Below are positions 57,101 to 64,000 of a stretch of DNA of 64,000 bases, in pieces. The DNA is from Branchiostoma floridae (lineage: Eukaryota > Chordata > Leptocardii > Amphioxiformes > Branchiostomatidae): contig NC_049990.1 in assembly GCF_000003815.2 (NCBI RefSeq), positions 10,315,995-10,379,994 on the forward strand. Direction: 5' to 3'. The position numbers were made by a program, and so were the translations under genes. A model generated the notes under the pieces. It searched no databases. It had not been told where the DNA came from and was given only the letters and a program-made list of their open reading frames with translations. How positions within the stretch are numbered: the stretch's first letter is position 1; every line of letters starts with the position of its first letter.

Positions 57101-60100
57101 TACATTTTTTTGTACATGGTATATAATTACTATATCTTTGAATTCAAATATTATTATCATATAGCCAGGCGCCGCGGACCAATCAGAAGGCCCCGTTCCA
57201 CGTTGGTTATGACGCCGTACACACGTAGATTCAGGCCAGNNNNNNNNNNNNNNNNNNNNNNNNNNNNNNNNNNNNNNNNNNNNNNNNNNNNNNNNNNNNN
57301 NNNNNNNNNNNNNNNNNNNNNNNNNNNNNNNNNNNNNNNNNNNNNNNNNNNNNNNNNNNNNNNNNNNNNNNNNNNNNNNNNNNNNNNNNNNNNNNNNNNN
57401 NNNNNNNNNNNNNNNNNNNNNNNNNNNNNNNNNNNNNNNNNNNNNNNNNNNNNNNNNNNNNNNNNNNNNNNNNNNNNNNNNNNNNNNNNNNNNNNNNNNN
57501 NNNNNNNNNNNNNNNNNNNNNNNNNNNNNNNNNNNNNNNNNNNNNNNNNNNNNNNNNNNNNNNNNNNNNNNNNNNNNNNNNNNNNNNNNNNNNNNNNNNN
57601 NNNNNNNNNNNNNNNNNNNNNNNNNNNNNNNNNNNNNNNNNNNNNNNNNNNNNNNNNNNNNNNNNNNNNNNNNNNNNNNNNNNNNNNNNNNNNNNNNNNN
57701 NNNNNNNNNNNNNNNNNNNNNNNNNNNNNNNNNNNNNNNNNNNNNNNNNNNNNNNNNNCCCAGGATTTAGCTAAACACAAATGTTCAAGCATTTTTTTAG
57801 CCAGGATATATGTATAATTTTCTTCCCCTTTCATTTTTATTGTCAGCGTATGTTTAAATGATCATAGTTTTAGTGGTGAACTTAAAACCACTGTGAAAAT
57901 GCTTGTTCTGTCTTCTATCCACCCATACCATTGTTTCAATAACAGACTTAAAACCACTGTAAATACTCCACTTTCTCCCTACCACGAAATTAAATGTCTG
58001 CAAGCTTAACGCAGTGTACGGTATTGTTAAGTGTCAAGGCACAAGCTTACACAGAAGATGATTCCCTATTTGGTAATGAAAAATAACAAATTCATTCATC
58101 TTCATGTTAACAAATGTGTAGCCAGTCAATTATAGCAACATCAATAAATCAAACAACCTTGAGTACATGTGCAGGAACTTCAATGTTGTTTTTCCTGTTT
58201 AAACCACCCCGTGACCATGAGAGCTCGTATTGATCATATGTTAGTAGTACATGCATGTCTGTGCCTGTACACTTCATCTGTATTCCCCAAGTATCCCCCA
58301 ACCTTCTTGGTATTCCACGTACATCTGGGTTTCAGCTTGCTGGGAGACTTGCAAATTGCCTTTTAGCTTTCAATGTAGTGAAGTACATTGTCAGTATGTC
58401 CTGCTGCATTACACTGCAGCAACCCAGCCCCTTGGTCGACCTCTTTGTTAGGAAGCAGTAGGACTGAGGACATCGTACAGGTAATCGTACATGTCTGCTC
58501 TTTTCACTCATTGATTTACATGCTAGGAGGTCTTCAATTTTGTATGTGTACCACATGTAGTTGGTAGGAATTTGATCTCTTACCTTTAGTACTACAAAGG
58601 AAATTGTTTTCAGACATACATGTACAGTAGTTGAAATTTGGGTTCATGGTTTAGCCACATTCAAGTGAATTGTCTTGGGAAATGTCCTCATGAGGTTAGA
58701 GGTCAAACTTGCGTCTGGTGTTGAATTGCGTACGTGCACAAAATTTCATTCCCATTAGTATGTACAAACTCATGTACAATCATGCACAAGACTGTTATGC
58801 ACTGATTCTTATAATTTCTTGTAGTTTCACACGATGATGCAAAATTCTGTAAAAAAAAAGCTGTGAAAAGATTCAGTTTATAGTACATGTAGGTTTGGAG
58901 TTTTGTTCATTTTGCTTATTTTTAGAGCATATTGTTTTGTGTCATCATTTTGTAGATTTAGATTAGTCATGCAATATATCATGTTTATGTTACATTTTGT
59001 AGATCTTGGTTCAGGGTACGTATATTATGTAGGTTATTGAGAGTAGTTTCATACCAATTAGTAGGCATCTCCTATAGGGAAATTACAGCACTATTAGTAA
59101 TTTACAGGACACAGATTTATTGAATCCATCTTTTTGATAAAATCTAGTAATTTCCACTTGGGCCTGATGTAACTTTACGGGAAGCAATACCCAATGAGTC
59201 AGTCATCGTATAGTTCAGAGTGATTATATTGTATTATGATTGATCCTTTTATCACGTACATAAAGTCACCCTGAAGATATACTCATATGGCAGCAGTCTT
59301 AAAGTATGACACATAAAATACTTGTAATTCAAGACTTGTGTAGTTTTGATTAAGCAGTAAATTGTTTGTAATTACAGTAATATTACCTCCTTATAACACT
59401 TCATCTTTGAACCAATGTGCACTGATTCAACTCTAAATCTTTGATCTTAATGTTTGATTGATTGGAATTGAAATAATCTTACACTTTTTGACTTATGCAA
59501 GTTTGGTGCACCTTTTCTCAATCCAATGCAGTCCTTTTTTAAACAACTTGCAGGCATGACGAAAGTCTGAATTGTAATGTTCTTTCAGGTGAAGGCATCT
59601 ATCCAAAGTTTATAAATAATCTAAAATTGATTGAAACGATTAAAATACATTCAAATTCATTAATAATCAGTCTCATTAACAATTCAATATAGCATGTAAG
59701 GAGATATCTATGCCGTTAGGCTATTCCTTGTAAATGTAGCGTAGACATAACTGATGAGTGCAATGTACCGTAGACATAACCTTTTCCCTTCGCCTGTATA
59801 TTGTACATGCATGGCAGGAGGGTCGGCTTGTGTTGCATGCATTTCATCAGCCCCAAGGCCAATGACCCCTTCATAGTGGGTCTGTCTCTAAATTACTTAT
59901 CACAAGTAATGATCCGGGGTGGTGGCTCTCTGGGCTTCGCTGAATTTTGATCATATTTTACCAGCTCTTATGACCCGAGGGGGTTGACGAGTGGTTTCAA
60001 CCGAGCGCTGTGAAGGGAAAAACAGGAACTCGGAGGCCAAGAAGTAATTGAATGGTCAATGCGTCTTTGCTGGCTTTGTATGATATCTTGAATGTTACAT

Positions 60101-63100
60101 GTAGCATGCAATGTGGCATGGAAAAGGAATTGCATTCTGAGGAGATAGATCTTGGGCAGTGTTATACATCCCAACTTTCTTTGCACGCACTTACACAGAA
60201 TGATAAGAAGAAAATGTCACATGGAGATTGACTAGCAAAATTTTGTGTCAATTTTGAGAAAATAAAAGAGTTTTCATCCAGAAATAGCTGCATTTGTCAA
60301 TGATCACTTCAGAAAAATTGGAAATAGTTCTTTCTCTGAACATCTAGTCACAGCTTTTCTTGGAATCTTATTGATGATTAAAATTTGTTCTTGAATATTG
60401 CAAGACATATTTTTTGACAGTATGTGCATGAAAAATTTGGAACCAAGAAAAGGCATTTTTGGCAGTGCATTACAGTATCCATAGTTCTATCTTAAGTTCT
60501 ATCATTAAAAAAGTGATGACATCTTCATTTACCATAGCTTTTTAATATAGGATTTGAGTTCTTACTGCTATTCCTTATATGGTATAATTATGATATGTCA
60601 GATATATCTGTTACTGTAAGTCTAAATTTAATATGGCCACAGAAGCCCTCTTTTTTTCATTTCCCAGAAAATCATGACCATCCGTCAACACATGCTTGAG
60701 TTATTCCCATCCAATGTTTGAAAGGAAATGAGCGCCTACAGTCCAAACTTACAGCACTTACTCTCTGCCCCAAGAGCCAATTAAAACTAAAAACAACCAA
60801 CCACAGCAGGTCCAGAACACAAGATATCAAAAATGGAAGTTCCACCGCAATACCTTAGCAAGCTGCTGGGGTACCCATTATCAAACTTGACCTTTGTTTT
60901 TTTTTCCCCTACCCATCGATTGAATATCATTAAGATCCATCCAAGGCTTCTCGAGTTATGCTGTCAACACACAGGCAGACAAACATGCTCAAAACATAAC
61001 AATTAACATAATAATTATAGGACCTCGTACTTATCATGAGAACGATGTAGTGTGTTTACTTGTACCCTGTGGTACTGATCTTCTAATGGGAGGCCATGTC
61101 CGTGAGGGCTGTGTCAATATAAAAGCTTGCCCTTCAAAACTCCTATTGATCAAAGGACACAACCATCCTGGAGGTCAAGGTCTTGGGCACTTCAGTCAGA
61201 TATTCATGGCTGTGTTTCAAATGGAGTGTTCTCTAGTGTTTCATGGTTTCCCTCATTTTGGTTATGAGCATAGACTGCTATCAAGATTTCTAACTCTAAT
61301 TTTATTGCTGCATGTGATTCTCTGAAACAGTTGATTATACATTTTTAGGCCTGTCTACATTGTACAGTAATTGGTTACTATTATCTTTTAAATGTGCCAT
61401 TTATATTCCTTATCATATTGAGTTTGGTCTGGTTGAACCTGGAAGAGACAGATATATCAATTCACACATGTTAGTGTCATAATAAACTTGTCAAACATAA
61501 TGATTTTGACTTTCACCTATGCAAATTTACCCAGAATTTTCAAGCTCAAACCATCCTGTCTTTATGTGTGGGTTGCATTCAGCACTAGGGACAGGCATGT
61601 TTCTATGTGTAGGTAGAGTTCAGCACCAAGGGCAGAACTGTTAACCATGTCTGGATAGTTTTCAGCCCCAAGGACTGGCCTATTTCTCTGTGTGAGTAAT
61701 GTTCAGCACAGGGCTCTAGCCAGCTCGAATTTTTTTTCCGTCAGCCAATTCCAATCGTCGTGAAAACCGCGAAAATTAATTTTCCCTATGACACTACAAA
61801 GTAGCAAATATTGCCATTGATACCTTGAAAAACGGGTTTTGATGAGATTAACGTATGCAAAAGAGCGCCGACACACATTGTCAACAAGCATAACAATAGC
61901 AAAACAAACAGTGCGTGGCTTTTACGGCCGTGGACGGCGTCCTCAAGCCGCCTGTAGCTTCCACCAAGGATTTTTGTCTGTCAAGGTTGACGGATTGGTT
62001 TTAAATTTTTTCCGTCACACGCAGCACATTTCCGTCAACTGACGGAAAAACGGACGCTGGCTAGAGCCCTGGTTCAGCACCAGGGACAAGCCTGTTTATA
62101 TGTGTGGGTAATATTTATCACCAGGGACAGGCCTATCTCTATATGTAGATAGAGTTCAGCACCAAGGAGAGAGCTGTAATTCATGTGTGGATAGTTTTCA
62201 GCACAGGGACAGAACTGTTAACTGTGTGTGGATAGAGTTCAGCACAAAGGACAGAACTGTTTCCATGTGTGGATAGATTTCAGCACCAAGGACAGGTTTA
62301 TTTCTATGTGTGGTTAGTGTTCAACACCAAGTACGGGACTGTTCCTTGTGTGGACAGTGTTCAGCACCAAGGGTAGGCCTGTTCCTGTATTTGTATGTTA
62401 GCACACTGGAAGGTAGATCTAGGAAAATTTATACTAAAGAATTGAAGATATGAAAGATATGAAAGTATTAGTCACATAATATTGACATGTTGTAATTGTA
62501 TTTGTTATTCTAAAATGATGACAGAATGACTCCGTAGTGTAATGTGTACCATTATAATCCATGACATATTATGCAGAATCATGACTCATACATGTTTGTA
62601 ATGGTACATATCATCAATGCCACAGATGACTGTGTTTAGTTTAAACATGCTGACTGTATTATCTTGAAAGTTCATCTGTGTTGGTAGAAGTCATTCTTGA
62701 AATGTGGATTGTTCATTCCTTGACAAAGACTGATACTGTGCAGTCAAAAATTTGGGTGAGTCCAATTTTGGTGTTGGAAATTACAGTTCAACTATTTCAA
62801 GAATGCTGACTGTATGTTGTATTGTCCACAGTTATGTGAGGACTGTGGGGAGCTCTACTGCACAGCCTGCTTTGCTCAGTTCCACATGAAGGGGGCACTG
62901 CGCAATCATAATGCCATCCCTTATAAGGTAAGAATGGAGGCTTTTGACCTAGCACTTTGAGCTTGAATGTACAATACCAGGGTTGTAGCTGCTGTATTTT
63001 AGCATATGAGGGTGGAGGTGGGTATCATGTTATTATTTGTGCCCATAGGCATTGCACCAAATTCAGTATGATTGTTCTTATTTCCAAGTACATTGTAGCC

Positions 63101-63550
63101 TAAAGATACATGTGCTTTGCTAATATTTGTTTTTTTTTTGCTCTCCAAACTGACAAAAATTCATTTAATGACATGTGATCCGAAAAACAAAGTCACCCCA
63201 TGGATACCCTTAGAATGCCAACTTTTTAAGTTACATTTTGAAAATCTCCCACACCATCCCCTGATTGGTTGAAAAGGAACCAATCAGGGGATGGTGTGGA
63301 AGTGGGAGATTTTCAAAATTGTACCATTGTCATCAAATAGAATCCTTGCTAGAGCACTGAATGCACTGGATTTAATAGTATGGGACTCTTAAGAAGGTCC
63401 CAAATTCCCTCAGCTGCATTTTTGTTATTGATGCTAGTAGCATCCTGCATATGATGTTAATCTTAATCAAACTTTGTTTGTTGTTACCATTTTTCTTCTT
63501 ATCCAGGAGGGGAGCAGCCCATCATCAGGGTCCCAGAGTGCCAGGAAGAT
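42033..63550 (+). CDS. ZBBX: ZBBX-like B-box zinc-finger protein, 5' part (3' partial)
   Basis: Coding exons seen: 42033-42106, 43992-44105, 46892-46931, 50229-50270, 51806-51927, 62832-62927, 63507-63550. From the N-terminus: MYSGAPGFSFTPSSKEP, then coiled coil (VRAQNLQLEVDNQQMEARL ... EKEERE), a basic piece KPRKLKVLKDEP, a Ser-rich linker, and a B-box CGQCEAKKAVL/LCEDCGELYCTACFAQFH with CxxC-x8-CxxC-x4-CxxC-x3-H-x7-H spacing. Known: the same order (coiled coil, KLK-VL-K block, B-box) is found in ZBBX, a protein expressed in cells with motile cilia; its molecular role is poorly known. Phases fit except between the second and third exons, where an exon of length 1 mod 3 must be missing. The gene runs off the right edge. 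The start ATG follows an acceptor at 42005, so a non-coding 5' exon lies upstream. Confidence 0.85.
42645..43290. mobile_element. Fold-back element with clustered gcgcgtgaaaa motifs
   Basis: Left end cagagactggggttggggtt and right end ggttccccagagactgag flank several copies of ttgcgcgtgaaaa, inverted toward the right (cacgcgcagattttt). A direct pair tattcccaagggat / gattcccaagggat lies inside. No ORF. It sits between the first two ZBBX-like coding exons. Confidence 0.8.
43659..43872. mobile_element. MITE, ctgtaaatgcagaaatgttc family, TA target
   Basis: The 214-bp element has ends ctgtaaatgc / catttacag between TA dinucleotides. Inverted gttcgcggt-type blocks (gtggattaatgttcgcggtt, accgcgaa) run through it. 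Same family as 47637-47844. Confidence 0.9.
43992..44105 (+). CDS. ZBBX: ZBBX-like coiled-coil exon
   Basis: The acceptor is actacag/GGATGT and the donor AGAGA/gtaagt. It has 37 codons plus split ones, DVKEVRAQNLQLEVDNQQME onward: leucine/charged heptads. Confidence 0.9.
44123..44487. mobile_element. hAT-type MITE with exact 8-bp target duplication
   Basis: 365 bp, ends cagggccggaaat / atttcgagccctg, flanked on both sides by catttaac (44115-44122 and 44488-44495). The interior repeats gggtgcac in both orientations. It is 17 bp downstream of a ZBBX-like exon. Confidence 0.93.
46125..46197 (+). CDS. Candidate missing ZBBX-like exon (weak)
   Basis: Acceptor tttgcag/AGAAGC; open for 73 bases to TGT/gtaggc. 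Its phases would bridge exactly the phase-2 and phase-0 neighbours, and its start (E-A-G-W) loosely resembles the K-S-G-Y after EKEERE in human ZBBX. The donor is mediocre and similarity slight. Confidence 0.2.
46892..46931 (+). CDS. ZBBX: ZBBX-like exon (KPRKLKVLKDEPI)
   Basis: The acceptor is gttacag/AAACCC and the donor ATAG/gtacgt. It has 13 codons plus one base; the other two frames hit stops. KLKVLKDE matches the KLK-KVLKE block of ZBBX. Confidence 0.75.
47637..47844. mobile_element. MITE, ctgtaaatgcag family, TA target
   Basis: A 208-bp relative of the 43659 element with the same block order and flanking TA. The middle (catggcagtaagagactata) differs. Confidence 0.9.
48835..48908. mobile_element. 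Relic of the ctgtaaatgcag MITE family
   Basis: Only the right part remains: cactgcaaaagccacgaatg..aaaaccactg..acatttacagta. Confidence 0.6.
49354..50212. mobile_element. Degraded pogo/Tigger-like element
   Basis: The left end cagtagacgccagttaattg followed by cac resembles pogo-superfamily termini. gtgcaatt/aactgcacggaat phrases recur in inverted form near 50183-50205, and gcataataccggt / taccggtattatgca form an inner inverted pair. A 61-codon minus ORF (49739-49924) has no confirmed transposase motif. Confidence 0.55.
50229..50270 (+). CDS. ZBBX: ZBBX-like short exon
   Basis: The acceptor is tagcag/GACCAG and the donor AAAG/gtaagc. It is 42 bases and keeps phase (GPERQNNLHRRSGK). It is supported by phase and splice sites, not by recognisable similarity. 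Confidence 0.6.
51806..51927 (+). CDS. ZBBX: ZBBX-like exon, first half of the B-box
   Basis: The acceptor is ccgcag/AGCCAG and the donor CTTG/gtaagt. A Ser/Thr-rich linker precedes CGQCEAKKAVL, the first zinc-ligand pair. Confidence 0.88.
52394..53420. repeat. Repeat family with three tandem 245-bp units rich in POU-octamer palindromes
   Basis: The head acctttgccagaatggctaa matches 37665. From 52770 a unit starting tcatgatttttggtatgtag recurs near 53028 and 53272. Each unit has inverted modules attatgcaaat ... atttgcataattaatga. A diverged end runs to about 53640. Confidence 0.85.
54258..54837. repeat. About 130-bp satellite array, left block
   Basis: The unit contains gaaactgaatttagcgttgt, tttgttccacacgattatgc, gtaaagttgatcccaactgt and tatccatttgaaagagaaaa. 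Four copies, the first degenerate. Confidence 0.92.
55213..55284 (-). ncRNA. tRNA-like sequence (pseudo-tRNA or tRNA-derived SINE head)
   Basis: The minus strand has box A tggcgcagtgg, box B ggttcgaatcc, a good T arm (cccgg-ttcgaat-ccggg), an anticodon stem gttta/taaac with loop cgcattc (would read CAT), and a poly-T terminator right after. The acceptor ends do not pair and U33 is G, so it is not a normal tRNA gene. Confidence 0.65.
55403..55431. repeat. Perfect 13-bp-stem palindrome
   Basis: gcattttgcgact-gca-agtcgcaaaatgc lies 5 bp before the right satellite block. It is a possible element terminus. Confidence 0.9.
55437..56040. repeat. About 130-bp satellite array, right block
   Basis: Five further copies of the 54258 unit, the last ending at gctgatctcaactgtaggtt. 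A 599-bp insertion separates the two blocks. Confidence 0.92.
56801..56867. repeat. Small inverted repeat ctgagtaccaccat / atggtactcag
   Basis: A 67-bp fold-back, possibly a minimal MITE, in a ZBBX-like intron. Confidence 0.6.
57240..57758. other. Assembly gap (519 N)
   Basis: A run of N with unrelated sequence on either side. Reading frames across it are artefacts. Confidence 1.
57865..58022. mobile_element. Decayed copy of the ctgtaaatgcag MITE family
   Basis: gtggtgaacttaaaaccact..ccctaccacgaaattaaatg keeps the order of the intact copies without the left terminus. Confidence 0.65.
60660..61017 (-). repeat. Inverted copy of the ccagaatggc repeat family
   Basis: The complement of phrases at 52490-52740: tctcgagttatgctgt, gatccatccaaggctt, ttatcaaacttgaccttt, ctctctgccccaagagcc. 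It lacks the 245-bp tandem tail. Confidence 0.8.
61560..62390. repeat. About 45-bp degenerate tandem repeat (gttcagcaccaagggacagg)
   Basis: About 12 copies of a unit like tgtgtggatagtgttcagca then ccaagggacaggcctgtt. It is interrupted by the hAT element at 61709-62071. Confidence 0.9.
61709..62071. mobile_element. hAT-type MITE inside the 45-bp tandem repeat
   Basis: 363 bp, ends cagggctctagccagc / gctggctagagccctg, flanked by gttcagca on both sides (61701-61708, 62072-62079). The inner parts repeat ttccgtca and tgacggaaa in opposite orientation. Confidence 0.93.
62832..62927 (+). CDS. ZBBX: ZBBX-like exon, second half of the B-box
   Basis: The acceptor is ccacag/TTATGT and the donor TAAG/gtaaga. 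LCEDCGELYCTACFAQFH supplies four Cys and a His, then ALRNHNAIPYK the last His. It lies 10.9 kb from the preceding exon. Confidence 0.93.
63236..63318. repeat. Near-perfect hairpin, about 38-bp arms
   Basis: ttttgaaaatctccca..caccatcccctgattggtt then a 6-base loop, then the inverted copy aaccaatcaggggatggtg..tgggagattttcaaaa; a few bases are unmatched. Compact fold-back in the ZBBX-like intron. Confidence 0.92.
63507..63550 (+). CDS. ZBBX: ZBBX-like exon (Ser-rich), last in window
   Basis: The acceptor is tccag/GAGGGG and the donor AAGAT/gtatgt. It has 14 codons plus two bases (EGSSPSSGSQSARK). Confidence 0.75.
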
Positions 63551-64000
63551 GTATGTAGAAATGTTACATCATATTCTTGGTTCTTGGATTTTTGCATGAA
63601 ATTAATTTAGTAGGCAGGCAAAAATATAGATAAGATAAAAGAAAAAGGACATGTGAATCCCACCAGGCTGGTTAGTATTCAAAACAACAGGTAATAAAAA
63701 AACTTGTAACTCATTGATAAGTGAAAAAAACTGTAACAGCTAGAGGAAAAGATGTTTCTTCAAGTTTTGGGGTCATTTTGGGTTGCTTTACATCCAGAGA
63801 GGTGCTATCTTTGCAGAAAGTCAGAAAAAAAAGTTGTGGCAAATCCAAGAACCAAGAAATAAAAGTCTAGCGACATTTGAAATAAAATAATATTATATAA
63901 GAAGATGAATTTTCATGCTGAACAAGAATAATTGCATGTACATGTACAACATATGTAGCTAAGAATGTGTTGTTCAATGTGTAGTTATATTGCAAATGAC

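Noticed and set aside
57065-57834. Long ORFs on both strands across 57.1-57.8 kb
   Set aside because: They consist mostly of undetermined residues because the frame runs through the N gap.

Overview
The window looks like a piece of an invertebrate-chordate nuclear genome, most probably amphioxus (Branchiostoma). Evidence: spliceosomal GT-AG introns, vertebrate-like protein sequences (DOCK7-like, ABCC4/MRP4-like, TCTP-like and ZBBX-like), short exons in AT-rich introns, and dense small DNA transposons, SINE/LINE scraps and tandem repeats. The species call is inference. There are no bacterial operons, CRISPR arrays or rRNA genes. One assembly gap (519 N) lies at 57240-57758.

Layout. (1) 32-6984, plus strand: the last seven exons of a DOCK-C family (DOCK6/7/8, closest to DOCK7) Rho-GTPase exchange factor. 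They encode the C-terminal part of the DHR2 catalytic domain. The 5' part of exon 4 is tandemly triplicated in the preceding intron, and a 20-bp minisatellite follows the exon. (2) 6985-10454: convergent 3' flanks without a recognisable gene. (3) 33698 down to 10455, minus strand: a complete 26-exon ABCC4/MRP4-type ABC exporter. I could phase every exon junction, giving 1345 residues with both nucleotide-binding domains and a C-terminal PDZ ligand (ETRV). Its introns hold a mariner remnant, a 1-kb fold-back element, MITEs, satellites and LINE scraps. (4) 38624 down to 36027, minus strand: a five-exon TCTP (translationally controlled tumour protein) gene. The TCTP domain is fused in one exon to an 81-residue N-terminal extension that begins with a signal peptide, so it is predicted to be a secreted or pro-protein TCTP. 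(5) 38.7-42.0 kb: a divergent intergenic region with a CpG-rich promoter (TCTCGCGAGA and CCGCCATTTT motifs) for the next gene. (6) 42033 to beyond the window end, plus strand: the 5' exons of a ZBBX-like gene (coiled coil followed by a B-box zinc finger split over two exons). Its long introns are filled with hAT, pogo and other MITEs, satellite arrays and a tRNA-like sequence.

The four genes have unrelated roles: GTPase activation, organic-anion export, a TCTP-type extracellular factor, and a motile-cilia-associated B-box protein. Nothing suggests a joint pathway. ABCC4 and TCTP lie on the same strand, with TCTP upstream; DOCK and ABCC4 converge; TCTP and ZBBX diverge. The most unusual item is the signal-peptide/TCTP fusion. 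Next come the decayed triplication of a catalytic-domain exon in DOCK and the composite fold-back element in an ABCC4 intron.
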